A stretch of DNA of 14,316 bases, taken from Candidatus Bathyarchaeota archaeon. Its GTDB lineage: Archaea > Thermoproteota > Bathyarchaeia > 40CM-2-53-6 > RBG-13-38-9. This document shows positions 1 through 6,933 of this stretch, piece by piece (position 1 is the stretch's first letter; the number at the start of each line of letters is the position of its first letter). Both the position numbers and the translations under genes were made by a program. The stretch spans positions 1 to 14,316 of the forward strand of contig JAGTQO010000012.1 in NCBI GenBank assembly GCA_018396565.1. Direction: 5' to 3'. The notes under the pieces were generated by a model. It saw only the letters and a program-made list of their open reading frames with translations, did not search any database and was not told the DNA's origin.

Positions 1-578
1 ATGACGTTGCAGGCGAGCCTCCAAGAAGAAATGCTACAACAACCACAATAGCACCCACAGGAACATTGAGCATAATAGCAGGATGCTCAAGCGGCATTGA
101 ACCTACCTTCGCAATATCCTATATTCGAAACGTGATGGACAACACCGAGCTCATGGAGGTTCACCCCCTATTCGAGAAGATAGCCTATGAGAGAGGATTC
201 TACAGTGAAGAGTTGATGAAGAGAATAAGCGAGGAAGGAACGATTCAAAACATCCCCCAAATACCTGAAGATGTTAAAAGAATATTCGTCACAGCCCACG
301 ACATAACCCCTGAATGGCACATCAGAATCCAAGCAGCATTCCAGAAATATACAGACAACGCAGTCTCGAAGACAGTAAATTTTCCAAGCGACGCAACACC
401 CGAAGACGTTGAAACCGTCTATATGCTGGCATACCAACTGGGATGTAAAGGCGTGACAATATACAGAGACTCAAGCAGAGAGACGCAGGTTCTACAAATA
501 AGGAGGAGAAGGGAAGAAATAAAGATTGCAGCATCACCTTTACTTGAAGATGAAAGAGGTCGCACAGTTAAGTCTTAA
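1..578 (+). CDS. nrdJ: Class II (B12-dependent) ribonucleotide reductase, C-terminal part (5' end outside window)
   Basis: Reduces ribonucleotides to deoxyribonucleotides for DNA synthesis in the cytoplasm. The reading frame is open from base 3 with no start, so only the last 191 residues are here. It opens with RRNATTTTIAPTGTLSIIAG followed by CSSGIEP, the nucleotide phosphate-binding loop typical of the adenosylcobalamin-dependent NrdJ/NrdA-like barrel. Further on, YQLGCKGVTIYRD-SRE-QVL is the usual end of the barrel. Many NrdJ proteins then carry a C-terminal tail with a paired-cysteine, zinc-ribbon-like motif that re-reduces the active site. Here the protein stops about 25 residues after the barrel with an arginine- and glutamate-rich tail without cysteines. 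Family assignment is firm. Class II rather than another class rests on the loop wording and should be confirmed with the missing N-terminal part. Confidence 0.9.
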   Translation, partial: DVAGEPPRRNATTTTIAPTGTLSIIAGCSSGIEPTFAISYIRNVMDNTELMEVHPLFEKIAYERGFYSEELMKRISEEGTIQNIPQIPEDVKRIFVTAHDITPEWHIRIQAAFQKYTDNAVSKTVNFPSDATPEDVETVYMLAYQLGCKGVTIYRDSSRETQVLQIRRRREEIKIAASPLLEDERGRTVKS

Positions 579-583
579 AACAC

Positions 584-602
584 ATTAATGATAATCATTT
601 TT
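584..602. promoter_or_regulatory. Fur-box-like palindrome between nrdJ and the transporter operon
   Basis: The core is a 13-bp palindrome with a central A (AATGAT-A-ATCATT, 587-599). Centred on it, 15 of 19 positions match the classical bacterial Fur consensus GATAATGATAATCATTATC. It lies about 50 nt before the TATA-like box of the substrate-binding protein gene and just after the nrdJ stop. It could instead be a weak hairpin feeding the T-rich nrdJ terminator that follows. An operator role is inference. Confidence 0.3.
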
Positions 603-614
603 CCTCCCCTTTTT
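598..614 (+). terminator. Pyrimidine/T-rich terminator after nrdJ
   Basis: Two runs of five T (598-602 and 610-614), separated by C/T, sit 20 nt after the nrdJ stop codon. Archaeal RNA polymerase terminates at T-tracts without needing a hairpin, so this is a reasonable end of the nrdJ transcript. Confidence 0.4.
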
Positions 615-647
615 GAGAACTTCTATTAAGGGAATGAAGCTATACAA

Positions 648-660
648 AGTCTTAAATATA
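648..660 (+). promoter_or_regulatory. Archaeal-type promoter of the ABC transporter operon
   Basis: An A/T-rich TATA-like element (AGTCTTAAATATA) precedes the substrate-binding protein start by about 30-40 nt, placing initiation near 680. A G-rich SD-like stretch (GGTGGGATGA, 677-686) then lies directly before the ATG at 690. No competing element is seen in the 110-nt gap. Confidence 0.45.
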
Positions 661-689
661 CTACATGTTCTATGGGGGTGGGATGAGCA

Positions 690-2084
690 ATGTCGGGAAA
701 GACATCTAGGAGAGATTTCGTAAAGACCGCAGCTGCGGGAATCGTCGGCTTCGGTGTAGGAGCAGGCGTTGGGTATGGAGCTTCACAGATGATGGCTCCG
801 CCAACCGGAGTTGCCCCAACAGTCACAAAGACTGTGGAGTTAGGAAAAACTCCCAGAGGAGTTCCGAAGGAGCCTATAAAAATAGGAATAGTCTCATGGT
901 TCACAGGACCTTCGACGATGGTTGGAGAGGCATGTTACGGCGGAGCGAGATTTGCGGCAGACGAGATAAATAAGGCTGGCGGAATCCTGGGGAGAAAGAT
1001 AGAGGTCCTTAAGCGTGACTGTGGCACCCCAGAAGTTACGGTAGACGCAGTCAGAAGATTCGTGCTGGAAGATAAAGTTGACCTAATGGGTGGAGATGTA
1101 GGAGGCTCAAACTGCAATGCCATAGTTCCGCATATAGAGCAGTTAAAGGTTCCATTCTTCTTCCAGTGTTCAACAACAGTTAAAGAAGTTGAAGAGTTAG
1201 ATCCTAATCCATTATACGTTTTCAGAACGGGCGAGCAGAATCTGGCAGAACCCAATGTTGCTGCACAGTTGATCGTCAGAGAATTTCCAAACGCCAAAAG
1301 GATAGCTGGGATCAATCCAGACTATGTCTATGGCCGTGAGGCTATGATGTATACGATGAAGGCATTGAATAAGTTAGCGCCACATATGGAGAGTGTGTTA
1401 GAGACATGGCCGCCGCTGGGTGCAACAGACTTTTCATCGCACATAACCGCTGTACTAGACGCCAAACCTGATGTAGTTATAACGGCGTGCTGGGGAGGGG
1501 ATTTTGTCACTTTTGCTAAGCAGGCAACCGCCTATGGGCTATTTCAGAAGACCAATGTCGTATCGATCCTAGGCTCCATGGCTTTAAACTCACTCACCAA
1601 AGATATAGTGCCTCCAGGAGTCTGGATGCTACAGAGAGATTACTACTTCGAGGCGCCCCCACACAACTTATATCCATTGAACAAATGGTTCGTAGAGACT
1701 TATAGAAAGAGAGAAAACAAGTTTCCAGAATTTGATGTGATGCAGATATTCTCAGGCATATTCGCTTACAAGCAGGCTGTAGAAAGAGTCTATGCAGCAA
1801 CCGGAAGCTACCCTGAGAATGAGGAGATTTGCAGAGCAATCCAGAATTCTCAGGTTGTCAGTCCAGCAGGGCACAGAGTCATTACGAGCGACGGGCAATT
1901 CATAAATCCTCTACCGTATGGAAAGACATGGCATGATCCCAAGTATCCCATAGCTACAATTGATCCGAAGACCCTTGGATTCATAATGCCCGAATACGTC
2001 TACAATCCTAAATCGTTGCCGCCGGTTCTGCAATATCCTCTGGGCACTGGAATGAAGTACTCAGACTGGATAGCGTCTTGGTGA
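690..2084 (+). CDS. ABC transporter substrate-binding protein, branched-chain amino acid/HAAT type, with Tat signal
   Basis: Extracytoplasmic receptor of the importer encoded downstream. The 464-residue protein starts with a twin-arginine signal (SRRDFVK, residues 6-12) and a glycine/alanine-rich hydrophobic stretch (about 13-36), so it is predicted to be exported folded by the Tat system. A periplasmic-binding-protein type I fold follows: GIVSWFTGPSTMVGEACYGG with AADEINKAGGILGRKIE (about 66-106) is the classic N-terminal lobe start of the LivK/AmiC/UrtA-like family. No lipobox cysteine is present in the signal region, so it may be anchored by an uncleaved signal or diffuse in the cell-envelope space. 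It is somewhat longer than a typical LivK (about 370 residues), partly through the leader and a proline-rich C-terminal segment. It is separated from livH by 57 nt with a T-run. The substrate (amino acid, amide, urea or short organic acid) cannot be decided. Confidence 0.88.
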   Translation: MSGKTSRRDFVKTAAAGIVGFGVGAGVGYGASQMMAPPTGVAPTVTKTVELGKTPRGVPKEPIKIGIVSWFTGPSTMVGEACYGGARFAADEINKAGGILGRKIEVLKRDCGTPEVTVDAVRRFVLEDKVDLMGGDVGGSNCNAIVPHIEQLKVPFFFQCSTTVKEVEELDPNPLYVFRTGEQNLAEPNVAAQLIVREFPNAKRIAGINPDYVYGREAMMYTMKALNKLAPHMESVLETWPPLGATDFSSHITAVLDAKPDVVITACWGGDFVTFAKQATAYGLFQKTNVVSILGSMALNSLTKDIVPPGVWMLQRDYYFEAPPHNLYPLNKWFVETYRKRENKFPEFDVMQIFSGIFAYKQAVERVYAATGSYPENEEICRAIQNSQVVSPAGHRVITSDGQFINPLPYGKTWHDPKYPIATIDPKTLGFIMPEYVYNPKSLPPVLQYPLGTGMKYSDWIASW

Positions 2085-2102
2085 GACAACCATCCCCCCA
2101 CA

Positions 2103-2110
2103 TTTTTTAT
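2103..2110 (+). terminator. T-run between the binding-protein gene and livH (attenuating terminator or TATA element)
   Basis: Six T followed by ATA lie 19 nt after the binding-protein stop and 32 nt before the livH start. It could terminate part of the transcription, giving more receptor than permease, or act as a TATA box for a separate livH start near 2133. The sequence does not separate these options. Confidence 0.3.
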
Positions 2111-2141
2111 AACAAATACGGCAAATCATTGTGAGGCGTAA

Positions 2142-3044
2142 ATGGATCCTGAGACGGTTGTTATAATAATCCTTAACGGCATGTTCTACGCTCTCTCACT
2201 CTTCCTTATCACTATAGGTTTAAATATCTTATATGGTTTCATGAAAGTTCTTAACATCGCTCACGGTGGGCTCTACGCCACCGGGGCCTTCTTGACTTGG
2301 GCCTTAATGAATACAGCAGCTAAGGCAGGCTACCCAATATACATATTGTGGTTGTGTATACCAGTAGGAGCTTTCCTTGTAGGTCTCCTAGCTCTAGTTA
2401 TTGAGCCCTTACTCTTCAAGAGGCTTTATCGGCTACGTGAGGAGTATTCTCTTCTAGCCACATTCGGCCTGATGCTGGTCTTCGACGATTCTTTAAGAAT
2501 GATTTTCGGAGGCTCACCCCTGTCAGCAAATCAGCTCTACAATTGGATGGGAACATTAACGATACTCGGCAAGAGCTACCCAACATATAATTTCGTGATA
2601 TATGCCTTTGCAATAGCAGTAGCCCTAGGTCTATGGATCTTCTTTTTCAAAACCAAGATGGGACGCATACTGAGGGGAACAGCGCAAGATAGGGAGATGA
2701 GCGCATGTCTTGGCGTAAACGTATCCATCCTATACACTGAGACATTCTTCCTGGCAGTATTTATAGCAGGTTTAGGGGGGGCCATATATCTTCCAGCAAC
2801 AAACGCCTACTCAGGTATGGGCTTTGAACCCATAGTCCTATCGTTCGCAGTAATGATAATAGGAGGACTAGGCAGTTTAAAAGGCGCCCTAGTCGCTGCG
2901 TCAATGATTGGATTGGTAAGAGCTTTTGGAATAGCTCTAATGCCCGAACTTGAATTGGCAGTCGTATTCCTAATACTGATTATAACGCTAATCGTTAGAC
3001 CTAGAGGGTTATTCGGCAAGAAATTTACAAGGGAAGAGAAGTAA
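2142..3044 (+). CDS. livH: HAAT-family ABC transporter permease LivH
   Basis: One of two membrane channel subunits of the importer. The protein has 300 residues, about eight hydrophobic helices, and LivH landmarks: LNILYGFMKVLNIAHGGLYA near the N-terminus (about 28-46) and the cytoplasmic coupling stretch GRILRGTAQDREMSACLG (about 174-191) that docks on an ATPase. It ends with the usual short positive tail after VRPRGLFG. The start is supported by GAGG (2133-2136) five nt before the ATG. livM starts two nt after its stop, so the genes are co-transcribed and probably translationally coupled. The length is normal for the family. Confidence 0.93.
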   Translation: MDPETVVIIILNGMFYALSLFLITIGLNILYGFMKVLNIAHGGLYATGAFLTWALMNTAAKAGYPIYILWLCIPVGAFLVGLLALVIEPLLFKRLYRLREEYSLLATFGLMLVFDDSLRMIFGGSPLSANQLYNWMGTLTILGKSYPTYNFVIYAFAIAVALGLWIFFFKTKMGRILRGTAQDREMSACLGVNVSILYTETFFLAVFIAGLGGAIYLPATNAYSGMGFEPIVLSFAVMIIGGLGSLKGALVAASMIGLVRAFGIALMPELELAVVFLILIITLIVRPRGLFGKKFTREEK

Positions 3045-3046
3045 CG

Positions 3047-4015
3047 ATGAAAACGAAGTATATTATCGCTTTAATAATCGGGCTTCTACTAGCCTCTGTT
3101 CTGCCACTTGTGATTCCAAAATACTATACTTACGTCCTCTCAGTAACTATATGCTTCGCGATATATGCTCTAGGATACAATATTCTATTCGGCCGAACAG
3201 GCTTACTCTCATTCGGCCACGCCCTATACCTAGGTATAGGAGCCTATACGGTGGCAGCCTTGATGAGGCCTGAACTTGGTCCATACCGCATATTCTCCAT
3301 GGAATTACTATTATTAGCTGCTATCGTAACCTCCGCCATAGTAGGCTTAGGAGTCGGGGCCCTCTGCATAAGATATACCCGAATATTCTTCGGCCTGATC
3401 AATCTAGGTTTTGTAATGGTATGGCACGCCCTCCTCCTTAAACTATACCATATCACTGGAGGAACAGATGGTCTGCCTGTTTATATCCCCTCAACACTAG
3501 GTATAACACTTCCATACGAGACCTTTAGAACTTTCTCATTCTACTATTATGTGTTAGCTGTCTTTTTAATCGTAACATATGTGATGTGGCGTATATACAA
3601 CTCCCCATTTGGGCTCGCGCTGAAGGCAATAAGGGAAAATGGAGTTAGAGCGGAGTTTATCGGAATACCCGTAGGTAGATACAGACTGGCAGCTTACGTC
3701 ATATCAGCCATTTACGGTGGAATTGGAGGTGCCCTATGGGCTCCTCTAAGCGGCCAAGTATCCCCTGACGTTTCGACATGGTTGACGTCAGGTGACGTGG
3801 TGATGATGAATATACTGGGTGGAATGTTCAATTTCGCAGGTCCTATAGTTGGAGCGTTCTTATTCTACAATCTTAAGATTCAGATAATGCACTTCACAAC
3901 TTATTGGTCTTTTATCCTAGGTTTATCAGCAATATTCTTCGTACTAGTATTCCCAGGAGGTATTATGGGATGGTTATCGACAAAAATGAAAAAATTCTAC
4001 GGACAGAAGGCCTGA
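3047..4015 (+). CDS. livM: HAAT-family ABC transporter permease LivM
   Basis: Second channel subunit, pairing with LivH. The 322-residue protein carries the LivM signature YNILFGRTGLLSFGHALYLG in the first third and the conserved cytoplasmic loop FGLALKAIRENGVRAEFIG (about 188-206), followed by the glycine-rich YGGIGGALWA helix. Multiple hydrophobic helices fill the rest. The last 46 nt overlap the beginning of livG in another frame, and the livG ribosome site lies inside this gene. Length and motifs are normal, with no sign of damage. Confidence 0.93.
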   Translation: MKTKYIIALIIGLLLASVLPLVIPKYYTYVLSVTICFAIYALGYNILFGRTGLLSFGHALYLGIGAYTVAALMRPELGPYRIFSMELLLLAAIVTSAIVGLGVGALCIRYTRIFFGLINLGFVMVWHALLLKLYHITGGTDGLPVYIPSTLGITLPYETFRTFSFYYYVLAVFLIVTYVMWRIYNSPFGLALKAIRENGVRAEFIGIPVGRYRLAAYVISAIYGGIGGALWAPLSGQVSPDVSTWLTSGDVVMMNILGGMFNFAGPIVGAFLFYNLKIQIMHFTTYWSFILGLSAIFFVLVFPGGIMGWLSTKMKKFYGQKA

Positions 4016-4734
4016 AGAAATATTTCGGCGAAGTAAAGGCAGTAGACAATGTCAATTTGGAAGTAAGTGAAGGCGAGATACTGTCGATCATAGGACCTAA
4101 CGGCTCAGGGAAGACGACACTCCTAAATTTGATCAGTAACATGATTGAACCAGACTCAGGGAAAGTCTTTTTCTACGGTAGAGATGTTACGAAGTGGGCT
4201 CCAAGCAAACTGGCTAAGATGGGCTTGGTGCGAAGCTTTCAAATAGTGAACCTGTTCGATGGGATGACTGTTATGGAGAACCTCAAAGCTGCAGTCGCCT
4301 CAAACCTAGGCAGAATCCACAGGCCCTTCTCAAGCTTGAATAAAGACGAAGAGATTACAAAAAGGAGCCTTGAGATACTGGAACTCTTTAAGCTTTCAGA
4401 CAAGGCTGAAACATTGGCTGGCGACGTACCACATGGAGATCGGAAAGTCCTAGACGTAGCCTTGTGTTTTGCACTCAATCCAAAACTCATACTTCTGGAT
4501 GAACCTACCAGCGGGGTCAGCACATCAGAGAAGAAGCCGGTCATGCAACGTATAGAGGAAGCTGTTAGGAAAGAGAGAGTAACCGCCGTCATAGTTGAAC
4601 ATGACATGGACATAGTATTCGGATACTCCAATAGAGTTGTCGCTATGCATGAAGGGAAGATTCTCGCTGAAGGTAAGCCCGAGGATATAAAAGAGAATGA
4701 ACAGGTGAGAAAAATAGTGACGGGGGAACTCTAG
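3970..4734 (+). CDS. livG: HAAT-family ABC transporter ATP-binding protein LivG
   Basis: Cytoplasmic ATPase driving the importer; 254 residues from the ATG at 3970. I chose this start because AGGAGGT (3955-3961) sits 8 nt upstream and the homologous region (KILRTEGLKKYFG) begins just after it. An earlier in-frame TTG at 3904 would add residues that are only livM read out of frame. Motifs: Walker A GPNGSGKT (42-49), Q-loop glutamine in SFQIVNLF (Q91), signature written VPHGDRK (153-159) in place of LSGGQ, Walker B LILLDE (173-178) with DEPTSGVS, and the H-loop histidine in VEHD (H211). Relaxed signatures of the form (L/V)xHGD are known in LivG-like subunits. It overlaps livM by 46 nt and abuts livF. 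Confidence 0.93.
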   Translation: MVIDKNEKILRTEGLKKYFGEVKAVDNVNLEVSEGEILSIIGPNGSGKTTLLNLISNMIEPDSGKVFFYGRDVTKWAPSKLAKMGLVRSFQIVNLFDGMTVMENLKAAVASNLGRIHRPFSSLNKDEEITKRSLEILELFKLSDKAETLAGDVPHGDRKVLDVALCFALNPKLILLDEPTSGVSTSEKKPVMQRIEEAVRKERVTAVIVEHDMDIVFGYSNRVVAMHEGKILAEGKPEDIKENEQVRKIVTGEL

Positions 4735-5454
4735 ATGGCATTGCTTGAACTCGAAAGAGTAAATACTTTCATAGGCTCAGTCCAAGTATTACGCGACATA
4801 TCCATCAATGTAGATAAAGGAGAGATAGTGTGCTTAGTGGGAAGGAATGGAGCAGGTAAGACAAGCACAATAAAGACAATAATGGGATTACTGAGGCCGA
4901 AATCAGGCACTATAAGATTCAAAGACGAAGACATAACAGATCTTCCTCCATACAGGAGAGCGAGGTTAGGGATAGGGCTAGCGCCAGACTACAGAGGCAT
5001 ATTCACAGACCTTACAGTTGAGGAGAACCTTCAATTTCCAAAATGGGTTATTAAAAGGAACAGAAATCAATCTGGATCTAATATTGAAAAAGAAGTGCAT
5101 GCAATATTTCCTGAACTTGACAGACTTAGGAAAAGGGAAGGGCTTGTGTTGAGCGGTGGGGAGGGAAAGATGGTCGCCACCGCCAGGGCATTGATGTTGA
5201 ACCCCGAACTGCTACTTCTAGACGAGCCTTTAGAGGGGTTGGCTCCAATCGTACTCGTAAGGTTTGCCGAGCGAATAAAGAAAATAAGGGAAGCTCTAGG
5301 AATTGCTATACTTTTGGCTGAGTCTAATATTGCACATGCATCAAGAGTCGCTGACAGGATATATGTGGTTGAGAGGGGGGAGATCGTTTATGGCGGTAGC
5401 GTTGAAGACGTCTCTAGAGATGAACAGTTAAATAGGCTTGTGCGAGGTTTCTAG
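4735..5454 (+). CDS. livF: HAAT-family ABC transporter ATP-binding protein LivF
   Basis: Second ATPase, expected to form a heterodimer with LivG. It has 239 residues and its ATG follows the livG TAG with no gap, which points to translational coupling. Motifs: Walker A GRNGAGKT (36-43), the LivF-type segment GLAPDYRGIFTDLTVEENL (81-99), signature LSGGEGKM (139-146), Walker B LLLLDE (159-164) and DEPLEGLAP. At the position of the switch histidine it has LLAESN (193-198). LivF proteins commonly read VEQN here, so the missing histidine is a family trait rather than a defect. With LivG this implies an asymmetric nucleotide-binding pair. Last gene of the operon. Confidence 0.93.
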   Translation: MALLELERVNTFIGSVQVLRDISINVDKGEIVCLVGRNGAGKTSTIKTIMGLLRPKSGTIRFKDEDITDLPPYRRARLGIGLAPDYRGIFTDLTVEENLQFPKWVIKRNRNQSGSNIEKEVHAIFPELDRLRKREGLVLSGGEGKMVATARALMLNPELLLLDEPLEGLAPIVLVRFAERIKKIREALGIAILLAESNIAHASRVADRIYVVERGEIVYGGSVEDVSRDEQLNRLVRGF

Positions 5455-5471
5455 CAACTAGAACCAGTATC

Positions 5472-5493
5472 TTCTTATTCATTTTTTTATTTT
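5472..5493 (+). terminator. T-rich terminator after livF
   Basis: A strongly T-rich stretch, including seven consecutive T at 5482-5488 and a further T4, lies 18-40 nt past the livF stop and just before the convergent gene on the other strand. It is a good candidate for the end of the transporter transcript. Confidence 0.5.
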
Positions 5494-5502
5494 AAGAGGA
5501 CT

Positions 5503-5973
5503 CTACCAGCTATCAGGTGCTCCGCCACCAAACTCAACCAATATCGAGAAATTACATGGGCCCATTGGCATATCAGGTTCAACTTGCAGTCTAAGCCATA
5601 CATGTACAATATCGCCGGGGCGCAGAGTAGTCGAGTTACTTGAACCCCAAATGACTTTTAGGCCAGGGGTGTCGGTGCGAATATCCATCAGGGTTCCAGG
5701 GATTGCGCCCGTGTTCTTGATGTATATACGCCGTAGTTCACTCATTCCACCTTTGGGTGCTGAGCCGAAGTCTATAGGCTCGTCAAGCTCCATTGTACAT
5801 GCACTATCAATATAGACTTTGAAAGACGCACTCTCAATAACCGTAACATTAACCTTCGCTCCAAATTTAAGCAGCTTCAAAACATCATAGGGGATGCCTG
5901 CGTAGACTATGGAGACTCCCGTAACCACTACCAGAAATACATAGAGAGAAGCCTTAAGACGAGTCCCCTTCAA
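5503..5973 (-). CDS. Predicted exported or membrane-anchored beta-rich protein, function unknown
   Basis: A 156-residue protein that I do not recognise by name. The N-terminus (MKGTRLKAS followed by LYVFLVVVTGVSIVYAG, about 10-26) is a short positive stretch plus one hydrophobic helix, so a signal peptide or anchor. The rest alternates beta-type segments with IDFGSAPKGG and IYIKNTGAIPGTL, resembling extracellular Ig-like or beta-sandwich domains. Three N-glycosylation sequons (N42, N113, N141) and just two cysteines after the leader (C59, C140, possibly a disulfide) fit an outside location. I chose the TTG at 5973 because GTGAGGA (5988-5982) lies 7 nt upstream and a TATA-like element sits at about 6008-6017. 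The in-frame TTG at 6006 would add 11 residues (FLICSEESI in the middle) before the leader and lacks this support. Confidence 0.6.
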   Translation of the reverse strand: MKGTRLKASLYVFLVVVTGVSIVYAGIPYDVLKLLKFGAKVNVTVIESASFKVYIDSACTMELDEPIDFGSAPKGGMSELRRIYIKNTGAIPGTLMDIRTDTPGLKVIWGSSNSTTLRPGDIVHVWLRLQVEPDMPMGPCNFSILVEFGGGAPDSW

Positions 5974-6007
5974 GATGGATTCCTCACTACAAATTAAGAA
6001 TTTCAAA

Positions 6008-6017
6008 GAAATAAAGT
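6008..6017 (-). promoter_or_regulatory. Possible TATA element for the exported-protein gene
   Basis: Read on the minus strand, ACTTTATTTC lies about 25 nt before the SD-like GTGAGGA of the downstream gene, in the short space after the vapC stop. It suggests the exported protein may have its own promoter in addition to read-through from vapBC. Confidence 0.3.
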
Positions 6018-6037
6018 CGTGCCAGAAGCTGAAGAAA

Positions 6038-6463
6038 TCATCTCACGATGTCTTTGAAGTTACGCACTTTTATTTTATACTCTTTATTTATCGTTTCTCT
6101 ATTGGCTAAGATTAATGAGTCTTCGGTAGCTAGGTCTTCTCTCAGAGTTGCTGCGGTGGCCACTATTACGCAGTCTATGTAGTCCGGGATCAGTCTCCTC
6201 AGTTTATAGCTGCTCCTGATTATTTCGAATCTATGGAAAGGTTCGACTCTGAAGGCTTTGAATATTGCTTCAACGGCTTTGACTGTTGATTCTGCTGGTA
6301 TGTTAAGTTTGGCGGTTTTCGCTTGAAGTTCGAAGATTGAGATTAGGCTAACAGTTACGTCTTCAAGACTCAGGTCCACCTCTTTCCTAGCCATTGCCTC
6401 CAGCAGGTCTGTGTCTAAATCGACCTGAGCCAGGGGGAGAAGGTAGGTAGTATCCAGAATCAA
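6038..6463 (-). CDS. vapC: PIN-domain ribonuclease toxin, VapC family
   Basis: Probable toxin RNase that cuts RNA with divalent metal and is held inactive by the adjacent VapB-like protein. It has 141 residues and starts at the canonical PIN first strand MILDTTYLL. The acidic residues expected for the active site are present: D4, E45 (in IFELQAK), D97 (in YIDCVIVATA) and D115 (in ATEDSLI). The TTG start overlaps the antitoxin TGA by two bases, so translation should be coupled and no separate ribosome site is needed. The length is normal and the reading frame intact, so it looks functional. Its RNA target cannot be predicted. Confidence 0.85.
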   Translation of the reverse strand: MILDTTYLLPLAQVDLDTDLLEAMARKEVDLSLEDVTVSLISIFELQAKTAKLNIPAESTVKAVEAIFKAFRVEPFHRFEIIRSSYKLRRLIPDYIDCVIVATAATLREDLATEDSLILANRETINKEYKIKVRNFKDIVR

Positions 6464-6699
6464 GATTCTAGCCTCGCTGAGAGTTCTCTGCGAAACTCTT
6501 CGAAATCTTTGGCGCTTATCTTCGCGATCTTCTGGCTGAATATGAGGTTAATAATCTCCGCCTCGTCTTTGATGGCTTTTCTAAGCAACTCATTGACAAC
6601 CTTGGATATTGCCTTGGTGGTCTTGTGTCTTCTAAGACTTTCCTCGACTAGTTTTTCATAAAGCTCTTCGTCCAATAATATGGTAGTACGCTTAGCCAT
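6460..6699 (-). CDS. vapB: Ribbon-helix-helix antitoxin, VapB family
   Basis: Predicted antitoxin and autoregulator of the toxin that follows. The 79-residue protein begins RTTILLDEELYEKLVEESLRR (residues 4-24), the beta-strand plus first helix of a ribbon-helix-helix DNA-binding fold. The second helix lies around KAISKVVNELLRKAI (29-43). The acidic, helical C-terminal part (45-79) would wrap the PIN toxin. The ATG at 6699 is preceded by GGTGA (6708-6704), four nt upstream, and by a TATA-like element, so this is the first gene of the minus-strand unit. It overlaps vapC by three bases. Confidence 0.82.
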   Translation of the reverse strand: MAKRTTILLDEELYEKLVEESLRRHKTTKAISKVVNELLRKAIKDEAEIINLIFSQKIAKISAKDFEEFRRELSARLES

Positions 6700-6714
6700 A
6701 TAGTCACCTAAACA

Positions 6715-6754
6715 TGAGGTATCTCAAGCATTAATATAAACACTGTTGAGGGTG
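6715..6754 (-). promoter_or_regulatory. vapB promoter with candidate operator
   Basis: On the minus strand TTTATATTAA (6740-6731) is a good TATA box and places the transcript start near the GGTGA before vapB. The box is bracketed by facing CTCAA/TTGAG motifs. On the plus strand these are GTATCTCAA at 6719-6727 and TTGAGGGTG at 6746-6754; 6715-6726 is itself a small palindrome (TGAG-GTAT-CTCA). Sites placed on both sides of the TATA box are where a ribbon-helix-helix antitoxin would repress its own operon. The binding role is inferred. Confidence 0.4.
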
Positions 6755-6933
6755 AGCAAGTTTTTGTTAAGGCTCGATCTGGAACTCCACCGTATTGCCG
6801 TTTAGTGTATATACTAAAATTCCTACGCAGGGCCTCGAATATCTTGGATACTATCAAGGAGCTATATCGCAATGCATCTTCGGATTACCTGATTCTTTTT
6901 ATCTTGCGAATGCCGTCGTTATTTAAACGTCAG

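Noticed and set aside
3904..3969. Earlier TTG start for livG
   Set aside because: It would add 22 residues that are livM sequence read in another frame; AGGAGGT at 3955-3961 points to the ATG at 3970.
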